Positions 21,643 through 31,895 of a stretch of DNA of 64,000 nucleotides are shown here, in pieces. How positions within the stretch are numbered: the first letter of the stretch is position 1; each line of letters begins with the position of its first letter. The position numbers and the translations under genes are program-made. The stretch is from assembly GCF_000152265.2 (NCBI RefSeq), contig NC_021592.1, positions 1,116,001 to 1,180,000 of the forward strand. The letters run 5' to 3'. The notes below the pieces were generated by a model that was given only the letters and a program-made list of their open reading frames with translations, was not told where the DNA came from and ran no database searches. This stretch comes from Ferroplasma acidarmanus Fer1. GTDB taxonomy: Archaea > Thermoplasmatota > Thermoplasmata > Thermoplasmatales > Thermoplasmataceae.

Positions 21643-24600
21643 TTCATATCACCCAGCTCCAATCTCATTACAATTCCCATTGAACTTAATTCATCCCTCA
21701 TCAATTTAAATGCATAACTTGTTTCTATGGGATAAATATTGCCTGTATTGCCACATGCAGGACACCGCAATGTCCCTTTCCTGAAATCATAAATAGCTAT
21801 ATGCCCGCAGGTAGGGTTTCCACAAACATAGAGTATTGTACCATCACTCTGATCCAGCAAACGGTCTTTTATAACCATAGACGCACCATGGGCTATCAGA
21901 GTATCCCTTTCCATTTCACCAAATCTCAGACCTCCCTGCCTTGATCTGCCTTCTGTTGGCTGCCTGGTAAGTATCTGTACAGGGCCTCTAGACCTTGCAT
22001 GGAACTTGCTGGCTACCATATGGTGGAGTTTCTGGTAATAAATTACGCCCATAAATATATCCACTTCAAATTTCTTTCCGGTAATTCCATCATACATGAC
22101 TTCGTTTCCGGATTCACGGAACCCATATTTCTTTAACTGTTCCCTAAGGCTTCTCTCAGGTTCCCCATCAAATATTGTGGAATCTATATTCTCACCGCTC
22201 ATTGTAGAAACCTTTGCACCCATCATTTCAAGCACATGTCCCAGAGTCATCCTCGAAGGAACTGAATGTGGATTGAAAAGCAGGTCTGGTATAATTCCAT
22301 CCTCTGTGAATGGCATGTCTTCCTGGGCGGCTACATAACCTATAACTCCTTTCTGCCCATGCCTTGAAGCAAATTTGTCTCCTGGCTGGGGTATCCTATC
22401 ACTTCTTACCTTAACCTTAATTATCCTGCTGTTGCTTTCAGAAACTGTAAGGAAAACATTGTCAACATATCCGGATTCAGTAGGCCTTACTGTAACAGAA
22501 GATTCCCTCCTTCTCAGTGGGCCAAGTTTGTCGGCATTTTCTTCCTCCAGAAATCTCGGTGGTGATGTTTTTCCAACAAGCACATCTGAACCTTCTACTT
22601 TGGATTCAGGGAATATTATTCCATTTTCATCAAGATTTTTATAATATTCTTCAGCTCTGGCCCCAAGCACATCGTGGCTTGGAATTTCAAATTTATCTTC
22701 CTGCCCTCCTGGATATCTTCTTTCCTCTGCTGTATATGTCCTGAAGAATGAACTCCTGCCCAGCCCTCTTTCTATAGATGCTTTGTTCATTATAATTGCA
22801 TCCTGCATGTTGTACCCATGGTAGGATACTATTGCTACAACAAAATTCTGGCCTGCAGGCTTCCTCCTGTATTTAATGAAATCCATAACCTTGGTTGTAA
22901 CAAGTGGAATCTGCGGGTAGTGCAATAAATGCCCCCTGGTATCTGTCCTTATCCTGTAATTTGCCTGTGGCAACCCTATGGACTGCTTAATCATTGCAGA
23001 AGCTATTGTTATTCTTGGTGAGGAGTTATGTTCCGGATATGGAATAAGGGAAGCAACAACTCCAAGGATCATTGAAGCATCTATTTCACAGTGTGTGTGA
23101 TCCATGGATAGGTTATTTGTACCCTTAAAGTGTGCATGGCATTCATCGCACTCAAGAGTAACATCACTATTTCCTGGATTTATCCATGTGACATTATCCC
23201 TGTAAAGAACTTTGCCACAATCTGGGCAATTATCGGGAAATTCGAATGGAAATACTGATATATATGCGTTTTCCTCTTCTTCAGCATCAAGCCATTCTAT
23301 GGCTCCACTGGAAATAAGGTCATTTACTGTATATTCGCCCATTCTCAATTTCTCGAGCATTTCCTCATTCATTACTGTTTTTCCTTCATTTACGACAAAT
23401 AATGGCCTTCTTAGCCTTCCGCGGTCGCAGTTAATAATAACCTCATTTGTGTTGGAATCGTATTTAACATTTACCTCGTTTGATAATTTTCCCGACCTTC
23501 TTAAATTTCTTATTGTGTCGGTGAGTATTGCCGGGTCATTATGGTACCCTATGAAATCCCCATTCAGGTAAATACGCCCGGAAGCTTCTTCCTTTGTTAC
23601 TTCGTGTATGTCCATGTTTTGCAATTCTTCCATTACAATATCAGGATCTATTCCCTGGGTTACATTAATTATAAGTGATGCATTTTTAACCAGGCCACAG
23701 TTCTGACCTTCCGGGGTCTCGTTAGGGCAAATTCTCCCCCACTGTGTCGGGTGGAGATCTCTGGCCTCAAAATGCGGCTGCGATCTTGTCAGTGGAGAAA
23801 TAATCCTTCTCAGATGGCTCAATGTGGACATATTGGATGTCCTGTCCAGCAGCTGGGACACGCCTGTCCTTCCACCTATCCAGTTTCCTGTTGCCATGGA
23901 ATGCAGTACTTTCTGTGTGAGCAGATCCTGCCTGACTGCAGGCCTCAGCCTGATACCTCTTTTTTTATTGTAAGTTTTTTCCAGCTGGTATTTCAGATCT
24001 TTCATAACTGACTGGAATGCATTTCTGAAAAGTTCATCCAGAAGGTCGCCGGAAAGTTTGATTCTCTTATTTGCATAATGGTCTTTATCGTCAACATGAC
24101 GCATTCCTAAATTAAGCTCAAGAAGTGATCTTGCCATTCTTCCAAGGTAAATAGCCTTCTTTAACCTGTCTGAAACATCATCTCCAAGGTGTGGAAGCAA
24201 AGCACGATCCAGCATCTGTGTGATCTTCTTATCCCTGAACTCTTTGGCCTGCCCTGCAGCAAACCTCTTTTCCAGGTAAGACAGTGCATCTTCATTATTG
24301 TTAATTCCATTGGGTGGCAGAATTTTAAGATTTCTTGAATCCTCTATATTGGCATAGATTAATGGATCCATTCTCGGATCGGTATAAATTGCTTCATGGA
24401 TATCAACATCCTTGTCGATTCCCAGCGCCTTCATCAGTATTACAAGAGGTATTGTTCCAGCTACAGTGGGTATAGAAACGTTAATTATACCATCGCTTCC
24501 TTTTTCCATAGATATCAATGCCCTGAATCCGCTCTTCTGGGAGAAAATCTTTGCAACTTCTACCCTTGAATCATATTTTTCTTCATACTCAACAAGTATC

Positions 24601-25226
24601 TTATTTGGCGCAAGGTCTTCCAGTGAAACTATTACCCTCTCTGATCCGCCAATGATAAAATATCCTCCAGGGTCTGTGGGATCCTCGTCTACATATCTCA
24701 GTTTGTTCTCCCTTGTTTCATCTATAGGGCCATTGTTTTTTTCAATGTAAAGGTCCAGATTCTGTTCTGACAATGTACATATTTTTGATCTTACCATTAC
24801 CGGTATTTCCCCTATTTTAATGGTATTTGCATCTCTTTCTATCCCATCTTCCACTATACGCAGCCGCAACATTATGGGTGCCATATAGTTAAGGTCCCTG
24901 AGCCTGGCTTCCTGTGGTGTTATCTGGTTTGTAGCACCGGAAGCTTCCTTGATTTCAGGTTTGTCTACCCATATCGTTGGATCTCCCGTAGCCTTGCCAT
25001 TCTGCCTTTCCCTGCCAAAATAAATTTTTATGTCCTTGCCCTTTGTTTTTGAAGGGTCAAGATCTATTACTCCAGGTGTTGCATCATCGGATATCTTGGT
25101 TTCGTCCACTATCTGTTGCATTATATTATCCGGATTGTTCTTTGAAGCATAAAAATAATTCATGGAATCAATCTGATAATTAACTACACTCTCTGATTTG
25201 AAAAACGCATCTAAAATAGGATTCAT
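21639..25226 (-). CDS. rpoB: RNA polymerase subunit B (unsplit)
   Basis: 1195 residues, the complete B subunit in one chain, as in Thermoplasmata and Crenarchaeota rather than the split B'/B'' of methanogens. Landmarks include '[20 protein letters not shown]', '[17 protein letters not shown]', '[20 protein letters not shown]', '[20 protein letters not shown]', '[13 protein letters not shown]' and a C-terminal zinc ribbon with cysteines in '[10 protein letters not shown]' and 'RCPACGNTG'. The ATG is 1 base after the rpoH stop. Confidence 0.98.
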
Positions 25227-25227
25227 C

Positions 25228-25488
25228 TTATATCACACTCTTAACAATAACTCTATAATACTCATAATAACCTGCAGTGGGGCTTTTGCGAATAATTTTA
25301 ACTACCCTGCCCGGTACAAGTTTTCCGTGAATTTCCTCCAGCGCCTTAATAGTGGGATCATTAATACCAATTTTGGGCAGGTCATCCTTTGTCACATTAA
25401 GCTTGGTTAAAACGCTTTCCTCTTCTTCCACAGGAACCAGATGGTGTTCTGGCACTATTTCGTGCTCAAGCACATTGAATTTACTCAT
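25228..25488 (-). CDS. rpoH: RNA polymerase subunit H
   Basis: 86 residues, homologous to the C-terminal domain of eukaryotic Rpb5: '[16 protein letters not shown]', '[15 protein letters not shown]' and '[20 protein letters not shown]'. First protein gene of the polymerase operon. A strong AGGTGA ribosome site lies 5 bases before the ATG, which implies a leadered message; the tRNA-Lys gene ends only 13 bases upstream on the same strand, so the leader probably comes from read-through of the tRNA transcript. Confidence 0.96.
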   Translation of the reverse strand: MSKFNVLEHEIVPEHHLVPVEEEESVLTKLNVTKDDLPKIGINDPTIKALEEIHGKLVPGRVVKIIRKSPTAGYYEYYRVIVKSVI

Positions 25489-25501
25489 ATTTTCACCTAA
25501 A

Positions 25502-25575
25502 CGGGTCCGAGGGGGTTTGAACCCCTGACCGCCTGGTTAAAAGCCAGACGCTCTACCTAGCTGAGCTACGGACCC
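25502..25575 (-). tRNA. tRNA-Lys (TTT)
   Basis: 74-base cloverleaf on the minus strand: acceptor stem GGGTCCG/CGGACCC, D-arm with TAGCTCAGCTAGGTAGAGC, anticodon stem CTGG/CCAG with loop CTTTTAA (anticodon TTT) and T-arm GGGGTTCAAACCCC. The discriminator is G; CCA is not encoded. A TATA-like AAAGTTATATG lies about 30 bases upstream (near 25608). It is directly followed by rpoH. Confidence 0.95.
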
Positions 25576-25725
25576 ACAATATGTAGTCAGCCATATACAT
25601 TTGAAACATATAACTTTTTTTGTATTATGACATTACTAAATAGTATTTTAACGTTTTACTTTTTCTGGATTTGTGTAGGCTTAATTACATGAAAAATTTA
25701 ATATCTATTTCTCTCATATTCCATA

Positions 25726-26742
25726 ATGAAAGTTAACATAAACGGCGAATCAAAGGCAATTCTGGCAGTGTGGTTTGAAGAAAACCAGGTTAAGCTTATA
25801 GACCAGAGAAAAATTCCTGAAACAATTGAAATATACTCTGCAAAAAACAGTGATGATATTTATTATGCAATTAAGAATATGGTTGTTCGTGGCGCACCGG
25901 CAATAGGGGTTACTGCTGCATATGGGCTTGCCATGGCATCAAAAAATATGGAGGACATGGAAAAAGCAGTGAAAACAATATCATCGTCCAGGCCCACTGC
26001 ATACGATCTTTTCAAAGCCATTGATTTCATGAAAGCAAATAATTTTTCTGAATCTGCAGCGAGGAGGTATGCACTGGAAATTACTGAAAGGTCAAGGAAG
26101 ATAGGCGAATACGGGAACACGCTTATACAGGCCAATGACCATATTTTGACCCATTGCAATGCAGGTGCCCTTGCAGTTGTCGACTGGGGAACAGCCCTTG
26201 CTCCCATGAGAATAGCACATGATTCAGGCAAGAAAATATTTGTATATGTTGACGAGACAAGACCCCGGCTGCAGGGTGCAAAGCTTACTGCCTGGGAACT
26301 CCAGCAGGAGGGAATAGATTATTCCATAATAGCAGACAATGCAGCGGGATATTTCATGAAAAACGGGGACATTAACCTTGCAATTGTGGGAGCCGACAGA
26401 ATAGCTGCTAATGGAGATTTTGCAAACAAGATAGGGACATATGAAAAAGCCGTGCTGGCAAAGGTGAACAATATACCTTTTTATGTTGCGGCTCCGGGAA
26501 GCACCTTTGATTTTTCACTTAAAACCGGAGAAGGAATACCAATAGAGGAGAGGGATGAAAATGAGGTACTAATGGTCAATAATTCAAGGCTGGGACCGGC
26601 TGAAGGACACGCCAAAAATCCGGCATTTGATGTCACACCCCATGAATATGTAACCGCATTCATAACGGAATATGGCATATTCAGGCCGGAGGAGCTTAGA
26701 AAACTGCATAGTTTAATTCATGAAGACCTCTTTATGAGGTAA
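25726..26742 (+). CDS. mtnA: S-methyl-5-thioribose-1-phosphate isomerase
   Basis: Isomerises methylthioribose-1-P to methylthioribulose-1-P in methionine salvage; the fold is that of eIF2B alpha. 338 residues. Key blocks are 'VVRGAPAIGVTAAYGLA', 'THCNAGALA' with the catalytic Cys144, 'VDETRPRLQGAKLTAWEL' and 'VGADRIAANGDFANKIGTY' with the catalytic Asp224. The related ribose-1,5-bisphosphate isomerases (e2b2) are similar, but these blocks fit MtnA better. The 3' end overlaps trpS tail-to-tail by 25 bases. It may connect to the MTA/SAH deaminase at 45913. Confidence 0.88.
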   Translation: MKVNINGESKAILAVWFEENQVKLIDQRKIPETIEIYSAKNSDDIYYAIKNMVVRGAPAIGVTAAYGLAMASKNMEDMEKAVKTISSSRPTAYDLFKAIDFMKANNFSESAARRYALEITERSRKIGEYGNTLIQANDHILTHCNAGALAVVDWGTALAPMRIAHDSGKKIFVYVDETRPRLQGAKLTAWELQQEGIDYSIIADNAAGYFMKNGDINLAIVGADRIAANGDFANKIGTYEKAVLAKVNNIPFYVAAPGSTFDFSLKTGEGIPIEERDENEVLMVNNSRLGPAEGHAKNPAFDVTPHEYVTAFITEYGIFRPEELRKLHSLIHEDLFMR

Positions 26743-28019
26743 TTATCCAATTTTTTAAGTGATTCATCCTTTTTCTCAGCCAGTATTTTTAACATGCCTG
26801 ATATATTTTCTGCTGCCTCTGATTTGCATGCTCCGCACATTCTAACACCTCCTTTGCATTCATCATAAACTCTAGTGACATACTTATCATCCGTGCTATG
26901 GTATTTATACAGTTCAAAAACAGGGCATATATCCGGGTTGCCACCATATTTTTTCTGTTCTTCTATGGTCTGTTTGCCGCCAGTAACTGCATGTTTTATC
27001 TTTCTAGTAGCTTCTTCTCCACTATCATTAAGGCTAATCAGGGAGTCAGGAATCGATGATGACATTTTACCCCCTTTCAATCCCGTTTCCAGTTTCTGGA
27101 ATGTTGCGGATGGTTCTATGAAGGCGAAATCATTTATGGCACTTTCCTCCAGTACAAGAATCATATCTATTTTTATTCTATCCTCAACCGATGAGTTTTT
27201 TATGTATAGGGCACGGTATTCATAATTTGCATTGCTTTCATATCCATTTTCCGCCAGAATTTCCATGGCACGATCTATTTTATCTTTTGGATCCTCATTT
27301 CCCTTTATATAAACGGAAATTTTGCTGTTTTCCACTTTCACATTATAAACCCTGAGTCTTTTAGCTATATCGCGCATGAGCCTTATATGCGGGTCCTGGT
27401 CAACTCCCACAGGGACAATTGTGGCTCTTGGTCCTCCCAGGTGTTTCAACTGTGTGTGCAACACATCAGCAGCCTGTATGATAGGGGAATTTACATGCAA
27501 AATTGAGGATGAATCCGTAAGCCCATATATTGCCTTCAATTCATTCATGTTTGTCTCATTTGAAAGTACAAAGGATAAACTTTGGGTATCATAATTCTCA
27601 GACTGGAAATATATCTTGCATGGTTTCAGTCCCATTGAAATATAATTGGCTATATATTCATTTATAGCGATTTCACGGGCTTTTTTGAACCCTACACCTC
27701 TTGTTGCATAGGATTCAAGATCGGCAACAGCAATGTATACATCCGCCCCCAGTGACTGGAAGTATATTATCTGGTCAATAGAAAGCTTATTTCCAAGATG
27801 CATCTGGCCAGAGGGCATTAAACCGGTCATGGCATTGAATTTAATCCTATTCTTAATGGAATATTCAAGATAATCCAATCCTCTCTGGCCGAATATCAGA
27901 TGTCTTCTGAACATAAAATAGTCAAAGTAGTTGTCCGGCCTTTGAATGCCAAATTCCTTAATCAATTTCTCATAATCGAAATACTGTGAGGAACTCCATG
28001 GATTAATCATAATACCCAA
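26718..28019 (-). CDS. trpS: Tryptophanyl-tRNA synthetase
   Basis: Class I synthetase of archaeal/eukaryotic type, 433 residues. The HIGH-type motif is 'LMPSGQMHLGNKLS', and the KMSKS-type motif is 'GGKMSSSIPDSLISL'. 'VGVDQDPHIRLMRDIAKR' is typical of TrpRS. A cysteine-rich 'CKGGVRMCGACKSE' near the C-terminus occurs in archaeal TrpRS. The first ATG is at 28019; ATG 28010 is possible. Convergent with mtnA; the 5S rRNA gene lies 55 bases upstream on the same strand. Confidence 0.95.
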   Translation of the reverse strand: MGIMINPWSSSQYFDYEKLIKEFGIQRPDNYFDYFMFRRHLIFGQRGLDYLEYSIKNRIKFNAMTGLMPSGQMHLGNKLSIDQIIYFQSLGADVYIAVADLESYATRGVGFKKAREIAINEYIANYISMGLKPCKIYFQSENYDTQSLSFVLSNETNMNELKAIYGLTDSSSILHVNSPIIQAADVLHTQLKHLGGPRATIVPVGVDQDPHIRLMRDIAKRLRVYNVKVENSKISVYIKGNEDPKDKIDRAMEILAENGYESNANYEYRALYIKNSSVEDRIKIDMILVLEESAINDFAFIEPSATFQKLETGLKGGKMSSSIPDSLISLNDSGEEATRKIKHAVTGGKQTIEEQKKYGGNPDICPVFELYKYHSTDDKYVTRVYDECKGGVRMCGACKSEAAENISGMLKILAEKKDESLKKLDNYLIKRSS

Positions 28020-28074
28020 TGGAAATTATATTAATTAATTTTCCTTAAAAACCAATAAAAAATGGACATTGAAA

Positions 28075-28195
28075 AACGACAGCGAAACATAGTTCCCGTC
28101 CCCTCGCGGAAGATAGTACAGTATGCAACACATCGGACTTAACCGTCGGGTTCGGAATGAGACCTGGTATTTCCCCGATGTTATGACCGTCGTCA
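28075..28195 (-). rRNA. rrf: 5S ribosomal RNA
   Basis: About 121 bases on the minus strand with the strongly conserved archaeal 5S core: GGTCATAACATCGGGG, CATTCCGAACCCGACGG and AAGTCCGATGTG. The ends pair as helix I (ACGACGG near 28193 with CTGTCGT near 28076). It is not next to 16S or 23S, in keeping with the unlinked rRNA genes of Thermoplasmatales. Ends are judged from pairing and may be off by a few bases. Confidence 0.95.
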
Positions 28196-28210
28196 ACACT
28201 TAATCAATAA

Positions 28211-28229
28211 CAGATATATAAATATTTTT
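28211..28229 (-). promoter_or_regulatory. TATA promoter of 5S rRNA
   Basis: On the minus strand the stretch reads AAAAAATATTTATATATCTG, a strong archaeal TATA box centred about 24 bases before the predicted 5S start, right for an independently transcribed rRNA. Confidence 0.75.
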
Positions 28230-28316
28230 TTTAACAGGGGCCATATAATATTACCTATATACTTAATTTTAAGTAAATACTAATTATTTATATATTACAT
28301 TGCTATAATCCATGGA

Positions 28317-29645
28317 ATGAACAGCTATAAGACAATATCAGATGCACCCTCTTCGCCATTTCTAAGGAAAATTACTGTACTTTCTTCCATGGGGGTTATG
28401 ATGGATGGTTACACGCTCACAGTTTTTTCCTATGCATTGCTCTATCTGATAAACGTAATGTCACTGAAAAGCTATGAAATCTCAATTATGGGGATATCAT
28501 CAATAGGTGGAGTTCTTATAGGCAGTTTTATTTCCGGATACATTGCCGACATCTACGGAAGGAGGTTCATATATATTTACGACCTTTTTCTTGTTTCAAT
28601 ATTTATCTTTCTTACAGGCCTTGCAACAAATTATATCAATTTTTCAATTCTTGAGTTGATAGTTGGTATTGGAATAGGTGCAGATTATCCTGTAAGTTCA
28701 TCAATCCAGGCAGAATTCTCGCCAACAAAGTCCAGGGGAAAGTTTATGTTTTTTAACATATTTTCATTTTCCATTGGTTCTCTTATATTTCTGGGGTTTG
28801 CCGTGCCGCTTGTTCTGTTTACAGGAGTCAATGCATGGCGTTATATGTACATGATAGGAGCTGTTTTTCCTATTCTTGTTCTATATTCAAGGAAAAAAAT
28901 ACCAGAAAGCCCATACTGGGTACAGCATAAATATGGTAAAGTGGCCGGTGAAGAGGCAAAGGACAAATTCGAAGCATCAACAGGGTATTCAATCGAAAAC
29001 CTTCCGGAAATAAGCCCGGGAAAGACAAGGCTGAGGGATGTTTTTAAGGGAAAATATGCAGCATACATCATATTCATTTCCATAGCATGGTTCTCCTATG
29101 ATATTGTGAGTTATGGCATATGGACATATTCACCACTTATATTCTCTACTGAAATAACATCATATTATGCCGACCTCTATGTGGTCTTTACCGGAATGGC
29201 AGAATCAATACCAGTAGTAATAGGATTTCTAATTGCCATATACTATGTTGACCGTATTGGCCGCCGGTTCCTCCTGATTATTGGATTCCTGGGGTCATTT
29301 GCCGTACTGATATTATTCTTTTTTGTTAACCAGTACATGGTTGTAGGGCTACTGATGACTTTCAGTGCTTTCGGTTTTGTCCACTTTTTCCATAACGTTG
29401 GGCCAAGCCCGATTACATATACATATCCTGTGGAAATATTTCCAACAAGAATACGGGGAACTGCTATGGGCTTCGCTACATCTGTATCCCGTATTGGGTC
29501 TATAGTTGCTGTTTTCTCATTTCCAATAATAGATGCATTATACGGATTAAAGGCAATAATTATATTCTTTGCCATATTCGAATTCATTGGACTGGCCCTT
29601 ACTCTGAAATATGCCCCAGAAACAAAAGGAAAGGCATTAACCTGA
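28317..29645 (+). CDS. MFS transporter (sugar/metabolite:H+ symporter type)
   Basis: 442 residues with 12 predicted helices. MFS motif A occurs in both halves as 'IADIYGRRFIY' and 'YVDRIGRRF', and 'KKIPESPYW' at the end of the first half is typical of sugar porters and aromatic acid:H+ symporters. 'YPVEIFPTRIRGTAMGFA' is the matching second-half block. A TATA-like TTATTTATATAT lies near 28284-28295, about 25 bases before the ATG, so the transcript is probably near-leaderless. Substrate unknown; similar carriers in Thermoplasmatales are annotated as sugar or organic-acid transporters. Confidence 0.88.
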   Translation: MNSYKTISDAPSSPFLRKITVLSSMGVMMDGYTLTVFSYALLYLINVMSLKSYEISIMGISSIGGVLIGSFISGYIADIYGRRFIYIYDLFLVSIFIFLTGLATNYINFSILELIVGIGIGADYPVSSSIQAEFSPTKSRGKFMFFNIFSFSIGSLIFLGFAVPLVLFTGVNAWRYMYMIGAVFPILVLYSRKKIPESPYWVQHKYGKVAGEEAKDKFEASTGYSIENLPEISPGKTRLRDVFKGKYAAYIIFISIAWFSYDIVSYGIWTYSPLIFSTEITSYYADLYVVFTGMAESIPVVIGFLIAIYYVDRIGRRFLLIIGFLGSFAVLILFFFVNQYMVVGLLMTFSAFGFVHFFHNVGPSPITYTYPVEIFPTRIRGTAMGFATSVSRIGSIVAVFSFPIIDALYGLKAIIIFFAIFEFIGLALTLKYAPETKGKALT

Positions 29646-29674
29646 ATTTATAAAACTAATAAATGGATAAAAGT

Positions 29675-30613
29675 TTAAAGAAACGGTGCAACCATAATGG
29701 GAAGAATGGCCGTTGCATCCCCATAAATATTTACAAATTTTGCATCCTTTCTTACTTTCTTCCACGTGATGGCTTCCTCAAGCTTTGCACCAGACAATGA
29801 CCCATCGTATTCCTGCGCTGTGGTTATGTAAACTGCCTCGTTAAGGCCATCCCTGAACTGATTCCACCATATTGTATGGTGCTTAGAAATGCCACCGCCT
29901 ATCATCAGTGCACCTGTTTTCTTTGCATCAAAAACTATGTCCGAAAGCCTGTGTTCATCTTCCAGCAAATTTATCCTGAAATCATGGTGCATCTCATAGA
30001 AAGACCATAACTGTGATCCAAAAGAGCCATCGGTTATGCCGGGCACAAATACCGGTATCCCATTCTTTGCGGCATTATATAGAATTGAGTTCTCATTGTT
30101 CAGCTTTAACCCAACCTCCCTAATCAGGTCTACAGGTGCCCATTCTTTCTTTTTGCTGTATAGCTCCTCTATCATGGGCATCAGTTTTTCCTCTATTATG
30201 ACACCATAGCTTTCATCAGGGACAAATACATTCCCCAACCTGTTTATATTCATGTCCTTAAGTTTTTCATCGCCAAAATTGAATGTACCTGCATAATAAT
30301 CGGTATACACACGTGCAATATCATGGTCCAGTGTTCCGTTGGTGGTGATAATAACATCGACAAGTTTGTTTTTTACAAGCTGGTTTATTATACCTCTTGT
30401 GCCAGTGGATATTATATCTGCTGGGAATGAAAGAAATGTGGTTTCATCTGATGTAAATTCCTCCTTTAAAATCTGATAACCCTCGTATATCTTTTTTGAT
30501 GTGAAACCGCCGCTGGTGCCAAACATTTCCATTAATTGCATTAAAGTAGTGTTTTTATTTATCTTCATGTCCTTTACAGGATTCTTTAACAAATCCTCTC
30601 TTTTTATTTCCAT
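29675..30613 (-). CDS. dys: Deoxyhypusine synthase
   Basis: Transfers the aminobutyl group of spermidine to a lysine of eIF5A. 312 residues. Family blocks are 'TTFLSFPADIISTGTRGII', 'VIITTNGTLDHDIAR', 'PVFVPGITDGSFGSQLW' and 'GGGISKHHTIWWNQFRDG', which contains the catalytic lysine K244. The protein target eIF5A is encoded at 48134 and agmatinase at 48523. It stands alone, with tRNA-His about 130 bases upstream on the same strand. Confidence 0.95.
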   Translation of the reverse strand: MEIKREDLLKNPVKDMKINKNTTLMQLMEMFGTSGGFTSKKIYEGYQILKEEFTSDETTFLSFPADIISTGTRGIINQLVKNKLVDVIITTNGTLDHDIARVYTDYYAGTFNFGDEKLKDMNINRLGNVFVPDESYGVIIEEKLMPMIEELYSKKKEWAPVDLIREVGLKLNNENSILYNAAKNGIPVFVPGITDGSFGSQLWSFYEMHHDFRINLLEDEHRLSDIVFDAKKTGALMIGGGISKHHTIWWNQFRDGLNEAVYITTAQEYDGSLSGAKLEEAITWKKVRKDAKFVNIYGDATAILPIMVAPFL

Positions 30614-30744
30614 GGGACATGATAGTAATTTTATAATTCAATCTATCGGTTTCATTCCCTATGCGGTCTTTAAACATGTTATTTAGTGGCAAAAGGAATA
30701 ACAATTGATCATAGTATTCCTATAGCTACAGAAAAAGAAACAAG

Positions 30745-30817
30745 GGCCGGGACCGGGAATCGAACCCGGGTCCGGGGATCCACAGTCCCCAAGGATGTCC
30801 ATTACCCCACCCCGGCC
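30745..30817 (-). tRNA. tRNA-His (GTG)
   Basis: Minus-strand cloverleaf with an encoded extra G at -1 facing discriminator C73, the identity pair of tRNA-His. The acceptor stem is GCCGGGG/TCCCGGC, the anticodon arm GGGGA-CTGTGGA-TCCCC has anticodon GTG, and the T-arm is CCCGGGTTCGATTCCCGG. CCA is not encoded. Confidence 0.95.
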
Positions 30818-30858
30818 ATTTGAACCAATGGATATTATAACTATGTATAATTATTTTT

Positions 30859-31473
30859 TTAATTCTTAATGCCATATACAAGCAGTGATTCTATTTCATG
30901 GTATGCCTCAGTGTGGTGTGGATATATCCTGGGGACCTTTATAAAAATCCTTTCCTGCCTTATTAACCGCATTCTTTCTGAATAAAATTCTTTTATATAT
31001 CCATAACTCTTTATATTGTGTATGCTGTATATGTGTGTCCCTATTTCCAGGGCTTTTATTATGAATGGCATGTCGTCATGCTTTATAACAGATCCAAATG
31101 GCGGATTCATTATGACCGTATCATAATTGCCATGAACCTCTGAAATACTAGAATTTATGAATTCAGCACATGGAAACGGTTCTGCATTCCTTCTGGATAT
31201 CTCAATCATAGCAGGGTCTATGTCTATTCCCGTAGCATGGCTCGCCCCAAGGTAGCACGACCCTATGGCGAATATTCCAGTGCCCGTTCCAAGATCTATT
31301 ACTGTTTTTCCTAAAATATTTCCGTCCATGTATGCTTCAGTCAAAAGGGTTGACGCAGAGTTTGCATCAGTGGGATACTGTTCCAGATCAATATTATAGG
31401 AAGCTGGTTTTTCAAGCATGGACAAAAAAATTTCCAGCGATTTCTTATTTATCTTATTCCTGTGCGGTTCCAA
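30859..31473 (-). CDS. METTL5-like N6-adenine methyltransferase
   Basis: SAM-dependent enzyme of 204 residues. 'LEQYPTDANSASTLLTEAY' and motif I 'VIDLGTGTGIFAIGSCYLGA' with 'GIDIDPAMIEISRRNAE' match the METTL5 family, whose human member makes m6A in small-subunit rRNA. Motif IV 'IMNPPFGS' is the NPPF form used for N6-adenine methylation. An rRNA target is inferred from the family. The gene overlaps its upstream neighbour by 20 bases, so the two are co-translated. Confidence 0.85.
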   Translation of the reverse strand: MEPHRNKINKKSLEIFLSMLEKPASYNIDLEQYPTDANSASTLLTEAYMDGNILGKTVIDLGTGTGIFAIGSCYLGASHATGIDIDPAMIEISRRNAEPFPCAEFINSSISEVHGNYDTVIMNPPFGSVIKHDDMPFIIKALEIGTHIYSIHNIKSYGYIKEFYSERMRLIRQERIFIKVPRIYPHHTEAYHEIESLLVYGIKN

Positions 31474-31759
31474 CTGCCATCTCCAATATGTTTTTTGCGA
31501 GTTTTTTGGCTACCGGCATTTCATTGCCTCTCTCTATGAGTATTTTTTCAATTTTTCTTACAGCCCTCTGCTTTTTCCATGTACCATTTTCATGAACCGC
31601 AAGAACAATATATTCTGCTATTTCCCTGTCAACATTAATGCCAAATCTTTCACGTATTTTTATTTGCCAAACTGGGACGAGAACTCCAGGGATATCCCTT
31701 AAGCTATTATCGTTTCTTGTCCTTTCCATTATTTTGTTGATGTTGTTTCCGTCTGACAT
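31454..31759 (-). CDS. Conserved-looking small basic protein of unknown function
   Basis: 101 residues, helical and charged, with many Lys, Arg and Glu ('KIRERFGINVDREIAEYIVL', 'WKKQRAVRKIEKILIERG'). There are no membrane segments, cysteines or known motifs that I recognise. It is directly upstream of and overlaps the METTL5-like gene by 20 bases. A partner role in nucleic-acid modification is a guess from this linkage only. It might bind RNA or act as a METTL5 cofactor, analogous to TRMT112 in eukaryotes, but no TRMT112-like zinc motif is visible. Confidence 0.65.
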   Translation of the reverse strand: MSDGNNINKIMERTRNDNSLRDIPGVLVPVWQIKIRERFGINVDREIAEYIVLAVHENGTWKKQRAVRKIEKILIERGNEMPVAKKLAKNILEMAVGTAQE

Positions 31760-31895
31760 TAGTCTTTCATTGATAACAACCTTATAAACATTTCATTTTT
31801 ATTGTCTTGATCATTAATCCTGTAAGTTTAATAGCTATAAATTTCATGGATTAGCCAATATATTTATTTAAGATTAACATAAAGATTAAGATTTA

